DNA from: Dehalobacterium sp040766325
Lineage (GTDB): Bacteria > Bacillota > Dehalobacteriia > Dehalobacteriales > Dehalobacteriaceae
Direction of reading: 5' to 3'
NCBI GenBank assembly: GCA_040766325.1
Contig: JAXGQR010000003.1
Location: 186,001 to 250,000, forward strand
Length of the DNA stretch: 64,000 nucleotides
Position numbers and translations under genes: made by a program. Positions 9,054 through 18,278 of this stretch are shown here, one piece after another. The notes under the pieces are model-generated. The model saw nothing but the letters and a program-made list of their open reading frames with translations. It was not told the DNA's origin and ran no database searches. The stretch's first letter is position 1, and each line of letters starts with the position of its first letter.

Positions 9054-10013
9054 TTATTCCTCCTTATAATTATTTAGAACCTTTTCTGCGACCCTTAATT
9101 TTGCACTTCTGGCTCTGGGATTTTCATTAATCTCTTTTTCTGACGGCAAAATCGGCTTCCTCGTGATGATTTTTAATAGTCTTTTGTGACCACAAACACA
9201 AACAGGAATGCCGGGGGGACATGAACACGCCCCGGCGAGCTTTTGATACTCTCTCTTAATAATTCTATCTTCAAGGGAATGAAATGTGATTACACAGATC
9301 CTACCCCCAGGCTTTAAAAAATTGGTAGCATCTGCTACTACCGATTCTAATATTTCCAATTCGTTATTTATAGCAATCCGAAGCGCCTGAAAGGTCCTCT
9401 TGGCGGGGTGTGGACCATCTTTTCGGGCACCTGCCGGAATCGCTTTCTTAATGATGGAGACTAATTCACCTGTAGAGGTGATTCTATTTGCCTTGCGAAA
9501 TTCCCCGATAAATTGAGCGATTCTTTTCGCCCATCTTTCTTCCCCATATGTAAAAATAATCCTGGATATCTCCTCAACATCGGCGTTATTCAATAGATCG
9601 GCCGCTGTTACTGTTTGATGCTCCTTATCCATTCTCATGTCCAAAGGTGCATCCTCCATATAAGAAAAACCCCTTTCCGGGTTGTCCAACTGGTAAGAGG
9701 ATACCCCCACATCAAAGAGAAAACCATCCACAAGATCAACCTGCAATTTTTCTAGAATGTTTTTTATATTACCAAAGTTATCATGGACAACAGTAACTCG
9801 AGATCCGTATTCCCTTAACCGCTCTCTGCCAATCTCTACTGCTGTTTCATCCTGATCGACAGCGATTAATCTACCTTCCGGAGAGGTACGTTCTAAAATT
9901 TCTCGGGAATGGCCTGCTCCTCCCATAGTGCAATCAACATAAATACCGGAACTCTTAAGTTTTAGTCCCTCCATACATTCTTCCAACAAAACGGGGATAT
10001 GATAAAATTCCAC
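9054..10013 (-). CDS. rsmH: 16S rRNA (cytosine-1402 N4) methyltransferase RsmH
   Basis: RsmH (MraW) methylates N4 of C1402 in 16S rRNA using S-adenosylmethionine. The 319-residue protein starts with the typical EFYHIPVLLEE, has the SAM-binding DCTMGGAGHS near residue 28, FDVGVSSYQLD near residue 100, and the C-terminal ITFHSLEDRIIK signature. The start is GTG with AGGTGG seven bases upstream. It sits directly between mraZ and ftsL, its usual place. Confidence 0.97.
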   Translation of the reverse strand: MEFYHIPVLLEECMEGLKLKSSGIYVDCTMGGAGHSREILERTSPEGRLIAVDQDETAVEIGRERLREYGSRVTVVHDNFGNIKNILEKLQVDLVDGFLFDVGVSSYQLDNPERGFSYMEDAPLDMRMDKEHQTVTAADLLNNADVEEISRIIFTYGEERWAKRIAQFIGEFRKANRITSTGELVSIIKKAIPAGARKDGPHPAKRTFQALRIAINNELEILESVVADATNFLKPGGRICVITFHSLEDRIIKREYQKLAGACSCPPGIPVCVCGHKRLLKIITRKPILPSEKEINENPRARSAKLRVAEKVLNNYKEE

Positions 10014-10041
10014 GTCCCAACCACCTGTCTCGATATTCCCG

Positions 10042-10479
10042 CTAGAGATCCAAATCGAAATCTACCAATTTTTCAGCCAAGTTTTCGTATTCGATACCAA
10101 CCTGATCGTTGTATTGATCCCACTGTTTTTTGCTCCAAATTTCAACTCGGGCTGAAACTCCAATGATAACTGCATCTTTATCCAGCTTAGCATATTCGCG
10201 TAGATTAGCGGGGAGTAATATTCTTCCCTGTTTATCCAGTCCGCATTCCATAGCTCCTGAAAAGAAAAGCCGAGTAAATGCTCTGGCATCTGCTTTGGTA
10301 AAAGGTAAGGCCTTCAATTTTGATTCCAAACGCTGCCATTCTTTTTGGGAGTAAACAAACAGACAGTTATCCAGCCCCTTAGTCACCACGAAGGTTTCAC
10401 CTAACTCTTCCCGGAACTTGACCGGCATAAATAACCGACCTTTCGGATCAATAGTATGTTGAAATTCTCCCATGAACAT
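10042..10479 (-). CDS. mraZ: Transcriptional regulator MraZ
   Basis: MraZ is the AbrB-like regulator that heads dcw operons and represses its own promoter in studied bacteria. The 145-residue protein has two SpoVT-AbrB repeats: MGEFQHTIDPKGRLFMPVKF at the N-terminus and the similar LDKQGRILLPANLREY in the second half. A cognate direct-repeat operator lies just upstream. Two ATG codons (10479, 10473) are possible starts and differ by two residues. Confidence 0.96.
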   Translation of the reverse strand: MFMGEFQHTIDPKGRLFMPVKFREELGETFVVTKGLDNCLFVYSQKEWQRLESKLKALPFTKADARAFTRLFFSGAMECGLDKQGRILLPANLREYAKLDKDAVIIGVSARVEIWSKKQWDQYNDQVGIEYENLAEKLVDFDLDL

Positions 10480-10507
10480 GTTGCCGGCCTCATTTCGATG
10501 AATACAT

Positions 10508-10554
10508 CACCACTTTTACCCACTTTACACCACCATATTCTCTATCTGCCCCAC
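10508..10554 (-). promoter_or_regulatory. MraZ-box direct repeats upstream of mraZ
   Basis: On the minus strand three copies of GTGGK occur exactly 10 bases apart (10528-10533, 10518-10523, 10508-10513). A fourth GTGGGG lies at 10549-10554, 21 bases from its neighbour. MraZ is known to bind tandem TGGG-type repeats of this period at its own promoter, so this is very likely its operator. I could not place the -10 and -35 boxes. Confidence 0.75.
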
Positions 10555-10674
10555 ATTTCCCTTCTTTTTTAATTAAAAAATTAAATTTTTTTTATTGATT
10601 GATATGATTTCTTAATTTTAGGAAATATATAACTGTAAGTCCGTCAGATAAAAACCATAAAGGAGTGAAAGATA

Positions 10675-10854
10675 TTGAACATTAGCTATACCACAATAGT
10701 ATTTATCGCCATTGCCGCCATTCTTGTCATCAGCCTAATGATCGGCTGGAGAAAAAAGCCGTCTTTAAAACCTAGTCTGGCTCAAAGGAGACATGAAACG
10801 GAGGCAGAAATCATCGAGGAGCAAGAAATAACCCAAGAAAAAGAGGAGACATAA
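10675..10854 (+). CDS. Small single-pass membrane protein, 59 residues
   Basis: This unrecognised small protein is divergent from mraZ. It starts at a TTG preceded by AAGGAG with normal spacing. Residues 5-25 (TTIVFIAIAAILVISLMIGW) form one membrane segment, followed by RKK and a charged tail rich in Glu (EEQEITQEKEET). Its stop codon lies inside the terminator hairpin of the convergent amidohydrolase gene. The clear ribosome site and topology make it a likely gene; its function is unknown. Confidence 0.6.
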   Translation: MNISYTTIVFIAIAAILVISLMIGWRKKPSLKPSLAQRRHETEAEIIEEQEITQEKEET

Positions 10855-10865
10855 ACCGTCTCCTC
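10843..10865 (-). terminator. Terminator after the M20 amidohydrolase
   Basis: The 8-bp stem GAGGAGAC/GTCTCCTC is followed on the minus strand by TTTTTCTT, a classic rho-independent terminator for the amidohydrolase gene. It overlaps the 3' end of the 59-residue plus-strand gene. Confidence 0.85.
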
Positions 10866-10932
10866 TACTACATTATATTCATACACTTTTTTCCCAATCT
10901 CTTGATCCTGATATCCAGTATTCACCTGATCA

Positions 10933-12084
10933 CTAATCCTGAAAGAACTTTCGCACGGTTTGAACCATGACCTTAACACCTAAAGGCAAGCAAGTTTCCT
11001 CGATATCAAAACAACAATTATGAAGCGGGTAGTTTTTTTCTTCACTGCCACAACCTAAAAAGAAAAATCCGGCTGAAACGGACTGCCCGTAATAAGAAAA
11101 ATCCTCCCCGATCATCATTGGTTTTTCCATAACTTCCAAAGTCAATTCCGGCACTTCTTTTACTGACTCCATAATTAACCGGGTAATCTCCGGGGAATTA
11201 ATCACAGGGGGATAGCCATACAAATAATGAAGTGCATAATCAGCGCCCCAGGCACCGGTAATCCCCTTTAGGGTTTGGTGCATCAAAGTAATAATTCTTT
11301 CTCGCACCCGCTGATCGGTGCTGCGCACCGTTCCGGTTAGGACTACGCGATCGGGTATTATATTTTGAGTACTTCCTCCATGAATTGTCCCAAAAGAGAG
11401 TAACGACGGGGCACTAGGATCTATCCTGCGACTAATTATCTGCTGCAACCCTTGAATAACCTGCGCCGTTATCACTATAGGATCTACCGTCAAATGAGGT
11501 GTTGCCCCATGACCGCCCTTACCTTTGATTATCAATTCAAAATCATCGGCAATGGCCATCATCACTCCTTCTTTGATGACGATGGTCCCTACAGGATAGA
11601 AAGGAGAAACATGGAGCCCCAAAACAGCATCTACATCAGGATTATTCAATACTCCGGCTTCGATCATATATTTTGCTCCACCCGGGGGTTTTTCCTCACT
11701 GGGTTGCAAGATAAACTTCACCCCTCCCGGAGGAGGATCCGCTACCAATTGGGCTGCCGTTTCTAAAAGGATCGCCATATGGGCATCGTGACCGCAGGCA
11801 TGCATGGTTCCGGAATAGATAGATTTAAAATCCAAATCCGTTTCCTCAGTTATCGGCAAAGCATCCATATCCGCTCTGAGAGCCAGACATTTCCCTTCCC
11901 TCCTCCCTTTTAATTCCGCCACCAACCCATAACCGAAAACGTTTTCTTGAACCCTCAATCCTAAAGCAGCTAATTCCCGAGCCAAGAAAGTTGCCGTGTT
12001 TTTTTCCTGCCCAGTTGTTTCCGGATGTGAATGAAGCCAACGTCTCCAAGAAACCAATCTTGCCTGATCGATTTTAGTAACCAT
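10933..12084 (-). CDS. M20-family amidohydrolase (N-acyl-amino-acid hydrolase type)
   Basis: This is a 383-residue zinc peptidase-like hydrolase of the M20D group, which cleaves N-acyl amino acids or related amides. Metal-binding motifs are visible: LRADMDALPI near residue 67, HACGHDAH near residue 95, and the C-terminal GEDFSYYG near residue 325 with LHNCCFDIEE after it. Length is normal and there is no signal peptide, so it is cytoplasmic. It is a single gene with its own terminator. The substrate cannot be told from sequence. Confidence 0.9.
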   Translation of the reverse strand: MVTKIDQARLVSWRRWLHSHPETTGQEKNTATFLARELAALGLRVQENVFGYGLVAELKGRREGKCLALRADMDALPITEETDLDFKSIYSGTMHACGHDAHMAILLETAAQLVADPPPGGVKFILQPSEEKPPGGAKYMIEAGVLNNPDVDAVLGLHVSPFYPVGTIVIKEGVMMAIADDFELIIKGKGGHGATPHLTVDPIVITAQVIQGLQQIISRRIDPSAPSLLSFGTIHGGSTQNIIPDRVVLTGTVRSTDQRVRERIITLMHQTLKGITGAWGADYALHYLYGYPPVINSPEITRLIMESVKEVPELTLEVMEKPMMIGEDFSYYGQSVSAGFFFLGCGSEEKNYPLHNCCFDIEETCLPLGVKVMVQTVRKFFQD

Positions 12085-12185
12085 AAAACCCTACCCCCTA
12101 TTATCCCATCTTATTCATACAATTTATCCAAATATATCACTCTTCGAATGACCCGTCAAACTAACTCATTGGTAATAAATCAAAA

Positions 12186-12212
12186 AACGATGTAACCATT
12201 AGCTACATCGTT
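12186..12212 (-). terminator. Terminator after the PHP phosphoesterase
   Basis: A 9-bp stem (AACGATGTA/TACATCGTT) is followed on the minus strand by a run of six T, three bases past the stop of the PHP gene. Confidence 0.88.
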
Positions 12213-12214
12213 CC

Positions 12215-12880
12215 TTAAATATCATGAGATAATAATGCTTCCATTCCAAACCCCTCAAGATAGGGAAAAGGTACATAGGTGCTCTCTAGATAGGCAACAG
12301 GATAGACTGCCCGATCATAAATGGCTTGGATTAAATCCTGTTCATCTCGGATACCGTCCGGAAACACCGTGGCATAACGACCAACCTCATGGCGTGCATG
12401 AGCGTCACTACCGCCTAGACAGGGCAGACCAAGCTCTTGAGCCAGATAGTAAGCATCCAAATTCTGCTCAAAATCCGTATTGCCATTAAAAGTTTCTACT
12501 CCACCCAGGAGCTCCATTTCCCTAATGGCATGCCCCATACCGCGATTATTCTGTCTAAAAGGGTGGGCACTGACGGCAACTCCGCCCTTTTTAACTACCA
12601 TATCCAAAAGCTCCGCAGCCTGGAGTCTTTCCTGTGGAATTTCATCCAGCCCGAAAACCGTGACATCACCTTGCCAGGTCAGTACCTCTGCGCCAACAAT
12701 AATAAGAAAACCTGTCTCCTGAGCAAGACGACGCGCCTCATCCTTGATTTCGTTGCTTTCATGATCCGTAATACATATCCCATCCAGTCCCATCTGCCGG
12801 GCCTGAGTGACAATTTCCTCCAATGAGACAAAACTGTCCAAAGAGTATTTACTTTCGTGGAGATGGGTATCAATGATCAT
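12215..12880 (-). CDS. PHP-domain metal-dependent phosphoesterase
   Basis: The 221-residue protein is a single PHP domain (polymerase and histidinol phosphatase fold). Visible metal-binding motifs are DTHLHESKYS near residue 3, ITDHES near residue 37, SAHPFRQ near residue 100, and GGSDAHARHEVG near residue 157. Such proteins hydrolyse phosphoesters such as nucleotides or small sugar phosphates; the substrate is unknown here. It stands alone between a glycosyltransferase and an amidohydrolase and has its own terminator. Confidence 0.88.
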   Translation of the reverse strand: MIIDTHLHESKYSLDSFVSLEEIVTQARQMGLDGICITDHESNEIKDEARRLAQETGFLIIVGAEVLTWQGDVTVFGLDEIPQERLQAAELLDMVVKKGGVAVSAHPFRQNNRGMGHAIREMELLGGVETFNGNTDFEQNLDAYYLAQELGLPCLGGSDAHARHEVGRYATVFPDGIRDEQDLIQAIYDRAVYPVAYLESTYVPFPYLEGFGMEALLSHDI

Positions 12881-12963
12881 AATATTCCCTCTTTATCTTC
12901 GTACATTTCACACCGATGTTCTTATCATACCATCTCGTTGCTATTTTTAAAAATTAAATAATT

Positions 12964-14208
12964 TTATCTGGTCATGCCTTTTAATAATTTATTTTGATAA
13001 GATGATCTCATACGCTCCCAGACTCTCTGCCAGCTTAATGCCTGAATTGCCTCTCTCGTTGCTGAACTAGGGCTGATCCTTTGTCGAACGAAAGAAATCT
13101 GTAATTGGAGAGCATTATGAAGTTGTTCTTCAAAAACAGGCAGATCTCCTGCCTCCGGCACGTCTATCCGGAGTGAAGGTAGATTTACATAGGTAATCAT
13201 GCCGCTTTTTTCAATAACTGGTCCCAAATATTGTCGCAATCCCGGTAGATCCGTTGTCACCACCCTAAGACCCGAAGCTAGTGCTTCCAGCACCACCAAA
13301 GGGAGTCCTTCAAAAAAAGAAGGAAGAACAAACAGATGAGCCGAACGAAAAAGCTCTGCCAAAGCCTCTTGAGACAATTGACCATGGAAAAAAATGCGAG
13401 ATCCGGTGCGAACCTGAGTTATGATCTCCTTCTTTATTCTCTCGCCCCCAGATCCGACCAGATGAAGCTCCAAATCGTGATTCTTTTTAGTCAATTGGTC
13501 AAATACTCGCATAAGAGAAGGCACTCCTTTGGCCGCACTGAGCTTTCCTGCATACACCAGCTTCAGAGAAGTAATACTCTTTATAGTTTTCGAAGGATAA
13601 AAAATCTCAGGATGATAGCCGGCACCACTCACCAGGATACGGTCTTTGGGGATTTTGAGCAGACGATGAATCTCCTCTTTGTGCTCTTCATGGAGAGCAA
13701 AAACACCATCCAGCTCTCGGCAGCCCTCCCTAGCAAGACCGGCCAGTCGTGGAACAAGTTGATACTGTCTTAGGCAGGTACCATGGCAGATGCCATAAAT
13801 TGGTACATCAGGCATGATTTTTCGAGTCAGGGAAGTAAGCAGCCAAAGATGGTGACCCAAAACCAGTTCAGGTCGAAACTCTTTTTTTGCACGAAGCAAA
13901 GTTTTATAGAAACTTCTCTCCCAACTTTCCAACATCTCATCGGTTAAGTCCTGATATCTGGTGCTGGGATAAGGCATGACATCACTCATACCTACCACGG
14001 GAAAGGGCAGATCATCTGTTTCAAACAGTACCGGAAAAAAATTGGCAGGATGAATCTTTTGCGCCACCATAACCTCGCTATCTTGTGCTACTCCTGCCAC
14101 CACTCCAAAATGAGTACCGGTATCATTTCCCGTTCGGGCCAAAGCCTGCAGAAAGATGCCGCTTCCCGTATACCCCGGATGTTGGCATAGCACCTGAAGC
14201 ACCTTCAT
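12964..14208 (-). CDS. Glycosyltransferase, GT4-like
   Basis: The 414-residue protein has the two-domain GT-B layout. An N-terminal acceptor domain begins MKVLQVLCQHPG with TGSGIFLQAL, and the C-terminal donor domain shows LVYAGKLSAAKGVPSLM near residue 230 and the GT4 EX7E-type motif FFEGLPLVVLEALASG near residue 300. It should transfer a sugar from a nucleotide donor; donor and acceptor are unknown. No cell-surface polysaccharide cluster surrounds it. It reads as cytoplasmic. Confidence 0.88.
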   Translation of the reverse strand: MKVLQVLCQHPGYTGSGIFLQALARTGNDTGTHFGVVAGVAQDSEVMVAQKIHPANFFPVLFETDDLPFPVVGMSDVMPYPSTRYQDLTDEMLESWERSFYKTLLRAKKEFRPELVLGHHLWLLTSLTRKIMPDVPIYGICHGTCLRQYQLVPRLAGLAREGCRELDGVFALHEEHKEEIHRLLKIPKDRILVSGAGYHPEIFYPSKTIKSITSLKLVYAGKLSAAKGVPSLMRVFDQLTKKNHDLELHLVGSGGERIKKEIITQVRTGSRIFFHGQLSQEALAELFRSAHLFVLPSFFEGLPLVVLEALASGLRVVTTDLPGLRQYLGPVIEKSGMITYVNLPSLRIDVPEAGDLPVFEEQLHNALQLQISFVRQRISPSSATREAIQALSWQRVWERMRSSYQNKLLKGMTR

Positions 14209-14286
14209 GATCTTTCCTCCCTCCCCACTTTTATGGCCTGAAAGTTATCAATATTTCATGATCAAACTTTTTCTTTAAACAAAAAA

Positions 14287-14308
14287 ACCCTGGTGCTATG
14301 ACCAGGGT
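14287..14308 (-). terminator. Terminator after the TPR protein
   Basis: The 8-bp stem ACCCTGGT/ACCAGGGT is followed on the minus strand by seven T, ten bases past the stop of the TPR gene. Confidence 0.9.
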
Positions 14309-14318
14309 GGTATTTTGA

Positions 14319-15071
14319 TTATTCTTCAGTTTCTCCGGTTACCTGACCCTGTCCCTCGGTAGCATCCTTAGTCGGGGCTTGATCCGTTTGTTCTGCGGAT
14401 TCCGCAGACCCATTAGGTTGACTTTGTTGTTCCAGGGATTCAATCAGGCCCTGCAATTGATCTGCTTGGGCGATGCGCTCATCCCCTTCCGGCAATAGTC
14501 CTTTGTAATCAGCGATTTCTTTCTTTGCTGCTTCTATATCTTGCAGATAAAAGGCAAGAAAGATCACATAATTTGATCTGGCCGAAAAATCCTCCGGAGT
14601 CAATTGAATAGCCTTTTGATATAAGGGACCGGCAGTATTTTCCTGTCCGCCGTTAGAAGCACAATAGGCTGCAGCTACCATGAGATCTGCTTGACCTTGA
14701 TTGTTAAGCTCCTCAGGGGCATGTTCAATGGCTAGTAAATAATTTTCTAGCCCTTTCGCAAAGACCTCTTGACTCTTTTCCCGATCATTCAACTGGAGGT
14801 AAAACCCACCTTGTTGAGATCTTACCTCACCAAGACTTTTCAATATGGTAAAGTCAGTAGGATTTTTGGCTAAATCCTTCTCATACTGATCGATACTGAT
14901 TTGAAGGTTATCAACCATAGCTTGGGGGTCAACATCCTTTTGGGCATTATCTATGTTTGGCGAACTCCAAATTGCATAAGAACCTACCAGTCCAAATGCT
15001 AACATAGCTACCATTATGATTAAAGGTATGCGCATCTTCCTCTTACCGCGTCTAATTGCTTGCAATACCAC
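14319..15071 (-). CDS. Membrane-anchored TPR protein
   Basis: The 250-residue protein has a basic start (RRGKRKMR), one membrane segment at about residues 15-33, and an extracytoplasmic region with tetratricopeptide-like helices (for example KGLENYLLAIEHAPEE and GPLYQKAIQLTPEDFSARSN). The tail is low-complexity and rich in Gln, Ser and Glu. The GTG start has GGGAGGG upstream. TPR proteins of this shape act as scaffolds; no partner is evident. It lies downstream of the VWA/MoxR pair but is separated by 127 bases and may be independent. Confidence 0.75.
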   Translation of the reverse strand: MVLQAIRRGKRKMRIPLIIMVAMLAFGLVGSYAIWSSPNIDNAQKDVDPQAMVDNLQISIDQYEKDLAKNPTDFTILKSLGEVRSQQGGFYLQLNDREKSQEVFAKGLENYLLAIEHAPEELNNQGQADLMVAAAYCASNGGQENTAGPLYQKAIQLTPEDFSARSNYVIFLAFYLQDIEAAKKEIADYKGLLPEGDERIAQADQLQGLIESLEQQSQPNGSAESAEQTDQAPTKDATEGQGQVTGETEE

Positions 15072-15198
15072 AAAAATTCCCTCCCATTAAATATTTACAA
15101 CAAGATAATAATATAGACTTTATGAAAAGCTGTCAACTCATAATTTTTAGCAACTAAAATTAATCTCTTTTCTGCCCCAAAAATAATCCTTCCACCTA

Positions 15199-16485
15199 CT
15201 ATCCCAGTTGATGGCGTAAAGCTTTTGATAAATGAGCTAATGAACTGCATTCCCACATTCTTGCATGTTGTTGGAAAAGCTTCACCGTAGAATATTTGGC
15301 CCATTGATCACCGGGTAAAGGATTGAGCCAGAGAATCTCTTTAATTTTCCTATTAATAATGTGCAGCAGCCGGGCAGTAGCTTCCGGTTCCATTGTTTTT
15401 GTATCGCTTAAGATAATAAAAACAGTTTGGGGTTTAAGCAGTCCCGGATGATTTTTCATCAATTGCTGCAAAGAAACATTGAGATTCGTGCCCTCCCCCC
15501 ATCGATCACTTTGCGCTAATTCTTCAAAAGAAAAATCCATTAAATCTAACTTTTCCAGTGTCTCAGCAAAAACAAAGGCATGCATACGGGGCAAAACCTC
15601 CGCTAGACCGCTCATAAACTGGAGGGTAAACTGGGAGTATTTTATCATTGAGCCGGACACATCACACAAAAGCAGGATCTCCGGTTTCTGTACCTTTTTT
15701 TGACGGTATTTCAGATCAAGTAGAGTTCCACCGTATTTAATTCCGGCTCGAATTGAACGACGCACATCAATACGCTTGATTTTTGAGCTCTGTTTATAAC
15801 GGCGACTGATTCGGGAAGCCAAACGCCGGGCTAACTTGCGAATTAATAGAGTTGCTTCTTGATAATCCTTCTCATGAATAGACGCCATGTTTTGAAAGTA
15901 TAAATCCACTAATTCCTGATTATGAGAAATCTCATGGAGCACGGCATCAATTTCCTCTTCACCTGTGAGTTCCACAGGAATCACCTGTGGAAGATCACTA
16001 TGAGTGCGGTGGTATTCCAAGGCACCTTTGATCACATTCTCTACAATGGGCTTAAACCTAGCCGAAACATTTTTCCCTTCGGAAGTTTTTTTGAGAAAAT
16101 CCTTAACTTGTTGTCGGCTTTCCTGGGACAGCTGGCCGTACAAATCGAGATATTGCTGATCAAGATCTAAAGGCTGATCCTGAAACTCCAGTTCCTTTAT
16201 TGCTTCTTCCAAACCCTCCGTATATTCTTTTTTAGCATCCAACTGCAGATCGCGTAAAGGGGACTCAACAAAAAATTTGGTAAAAGCAGAATTAAATAAC
16301 GGATCATGAACAGCATCCTTGACTAAGGTAGCTTTTAATGCCGCTTTAAATTGTTTTTGGTTGGTCAAATCAATACTTTGCACGGCAATCAAAGCATCCA
16401 AAGCTTCCGAGGTTCCAGCTGGAATCCCTAAGCTACGCAGAATTTGCACAAAACGAACAATATTATTTTCTAAGAAGTTGTCCAC
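15199..16485 (-). CDS. VWA-domain protein, CoxE-like, MoxR partner
   Basis: The 428-residue protein has an alpha-helical N-terminal half and a C-terminal von Willebrand A domain. The MIDAS motif DVSGSM (in LLCDVSGSMIKYSQF) lies near residue 275, and a later GEGTNLNVSL supplies the conserved Thr. It starts one base after the MoxR ATPase gene ends, the classic MoxR-VWA pairing, in which the ATPase and VWA protein act as a metal-dependent chaperone for enzyme or cofactor maturation. The client is not identified. Confidence 0.88.
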   Translation of the reverse strand: MDNFLENNIVRFVQILRSLGIPAGTSEALDALIAVQSIDLTNQKQFKAALKATLVKDAVHDPLFNSAFTKFFVESPLRDLQLDAKKEYTEGLEEAIKELEFQDQPLDLDQQYLDLYGQLSQESRQQVKDFLKKTSEGKNVSARFKPIVENVIKGALEYHRTHSDLPQVIPVELTGEEEIDAVLHEISHNQELVDLYFQNMASIHEKDYQEATLLIRKLARRLASRISRRYKQSSKIKRIDVRRSIRAGIKYGGTLLDLKYRQKKVQKPEILLLCDVSGSMIKYSQFTLQFMSGLAEVLPRMHAFVFAETLEKLDLMDFSFEELAQSDRWGEGTNLNVSLQQLMKNHPGLLKPQTVFIILSDTKTMEPEATARLLHIINRKIKEILWLNPLPGDQWAKYSTVKLFQQHARMWECSSLAHLSKALRHQLG

Positions 16486-16486
16486 T

Positions 16487-17407
16487 CTACACCTTCCCGG
16501 ATGGATGCTTGCGAGTTTTGCTTTCAGAAGAAGATGTTTGTTTTAGCATCGCCTTGGCTCCACCCTTTTCCCGAAATAAGTCCAGGTCTTCTTTGTCTTT
16601 CAGAAGCAGACTGACGGTTTGGTCCACCAGATGTTCTGTCATCCTTTGGGCGTTTAAAGTTAAAAGAGCCTGCGCCCAATCCAAGGTTTCCGAAATGGAG
16701 GGTTTCTTTTTCAAGGCCAATTCATTACGCAAATAAGCAACGCTTCTTGCTAACTGCCAAGTTAGCTCCGTACCCAATTCCGGTACCTTAGCTTTAATGA
16801 TTTCCGCTTCTTTTTCTATAGAAGGAAAATCTATATGAAGAAAGATACAGCGCCGTTTTAATCCGTCTGACAAATCCCGTTCTCCATTGCTGGTAAGAAT
16901 CACAACGGGAATTTCCTTAGCCTTAATAGTACCGATTTCCGGCACTGAGACCTGAAAGTCAGACAAAACTTCAAATAAAAAAGCTTCAAACTCGGCATCG
17001 GTTTTATCAATTTCATCAATGAGCAAAACAACTTTTTTCGGCTGGGTAATTGCTTTTAATAAAGGACGTTCCAAAAGGTATTCCTTGGAAAAAATATCTT
17101 CTTCCACCATTTGGCTTTCCTTATGTGCCTGAATATGCAGCAACTGTTTTTGATAGTTCCATTCGTATAAAGCCTTGTTTTCATCCAAACCTTCATAGCA
17201 TTGGAGGCGAATTAATTCTGTATTAAGTATTGAACTTAATACTTTAGCAATTTCCGTTTTGCCTACTCCCGGCGCCCCGGTGATTAAAAGAGGCTTTTCC
17301 AGCTTTAAAGCTAAAAAAACCGGTACTAAAATATCCTGATCGGAAATATAACTTTCCTGCCGAAACTTCTCTTCCAATTCACTAATGGAAAAATTCACGT
17401 CACACAC
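16487..17407 (-). CDS. MoxR-family AAA+ ATPase
   Basis: The 306-residue AAA+ ATPase has Walker A GAPGVGKTE near residue 45, Walker B VVLLIDEIDKTD near residue 125, sensor 1 VVILTSNGERDLS near residue 168, and the arginine-finger region LKRRCIFLHIDFP near residue 183. The MoxR group couples ATP hydrolysis to remodelling of protein complexes together with VWA partners. It overlaps the end of the upstream Fur-family gene by 13 bases and is followed immediately by the VWA gene, so the three are probably co-transcribed. Confidence 0.9.
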   Translation of the reverse strand: MCDVNFSISELEEKFRQESYISDQDILVPVFLALKLEKPLLITGAPGVGKTEIAKVLSSILNTELIRLQCYEGLDENKALYEWNYQKQLLHIQAHKESQMVEEDIFSKEYLLERPLLKAITQPKKVVLLIDEIDKTDAEFEAFLFEVLSDFQVSVPEIGTIKAKEIPVVILTSNGERDLSDGLKRRCIFLHIDFPSIEKEAEIIKAKVPELGTELTWQLARSVAYLRNELALKKKPSISETLDWAQALLTLNAQRMTEHLVDQTVSLLLKDKEDLDLFREKGGAKAMLKQTSSSESKTRKHPSGKV

Positions 17408-17820
17408 CCCTTTAATCCTTCCATACTCCGGATTTTATCATGGCATTGTCCGCATACTCCATAAAATTCTAATCGGTGTTCTTCTACCAATCCCTCAACA
17501 GCTAGGGCTGCTTCACCATCCAATTCTCGACGGACCGGTAGATCTATATCCATAACCTGTCCACAGCTACGACAAACAAAGTGATAATGCAACGCCGTAT
17601 TGCCGTCAAAGCGGCGAAATGTACTCCCATAATTCAGCTCTTGAATTTCTCCCTCCTGCACCAAATGTTGAAGATTACGATAGATGGTACCCAGACTGAT
17701 ATCAGGCAGTTCTTTTCTGGCTTGCTCATAGATCCAATCAGCTGTAGGATGGCAGGTGGTACCCTTAAGCACTTCTAAGATAATCTTTCTTTGTTTGGTC
17801 ATCCTTTTTATTGGCTTCAT
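17395..17820 (-). CDS. Fur-family metal/peroxide regulator, PerR-like
   Basis: The 141-residue regulator has the Fur winged helix (SLGTIYRNLQHLVQEG) and the dimer/metal domain. HYHFVCRSCG and YGVCGQCHDK hold the four structural-zinc cysteines. The residues equivalent to the PerR Fe/Mn ligands (His in CHPTAD, Asp in RFDGN, His-x-His in HYHF, Asp in DIDLP) are all visible, so it resembles PerR more than Zur. PerR represses peroxide-defence genes until oxidised. A matching operator lies at the rubrerythrin promoter at 32.4 kb. It overlaps the moxR gene. Confidence 0.87.
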   Translation of the reverse strand: MKPIKRMTKQRKIILEVLKGTTCHPTADWIYEQARKELPDISLGTIYRNLQHLVQEGEIQELNYGSTFRRFDGNTALHYHFVCRSCGQVMDIDLPVRRELDGEAALAVEGLVEEHRLEFYGVCGQCHDKIRSMEGLKGCVT

Positions 17821-17873
17821 GATTTACACTATCCTTATTATGATTTGTGAAAGTATGGGTTTCGTAGATTAAT

Positions 17874-18233
17874 TTAATTCAAATATTTTTTATTAATATC
17901 AGCCTCATGCCAAAATTCCAATGCTTCGCTGAGTATCTTTTGGACATCCATCATCAACCGGGCTAATTGGTATTCAGCTGTCAGAAATTCGTTAACAATA
18001 GGATTAAGACTTATTTGTTGATAAATACGTTCTAATTGCTCCAAGGCACTCTCTGTATCTTCCCCTGAAATCTCAGCGATTTGTAGTTCCAATTGAATGC
18101 GGCGAAATTCTTGAAGCAAAGCGGTATTTTTATCATCCTCTTGCAGTCTTTTCTTCGCTGTAAGGTATTGCCGATATTCATTGCTTTCCTGTAGTGTTTT
18201 AGCAAGTTCCATCGCCTGATCATTAACACTCAT
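17874..18233 (-). CDS. YlbF/YmcA-family protein
   Basis: The 119-residue all-helical protein has a family-typical start (VNDQAMELAKTLQESNEY), KRLQEDDKNTALLQEFRRIQ in the middle, and NPIVNEFLTAEYQLARLM near the end. In Bacillus, YlbF, YmcA and YaaT form a complex that affects RNase Y, competence and sporulation. A strong AGGAGGTGA site precedes the ATG. Whether this copy is YlbF or YmcA cannot be decided without comparison. Confidence 0.82.
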   Translation of the reverse strand: MSVNDQAMELAKTLQESNEYRQYLTAKKRLQEDDKNTALLQEFRRIQLELQIAEISGEDTESALEQLERIYQQISLNPIVNEFLTAEYQLARLMMDVQKILSEALEFWHEADINKKYLN

Positions 18234-18278
18234 GGAGTCACCTCCTAAAATTCGATCTATAACTAATAATTTAATTTA

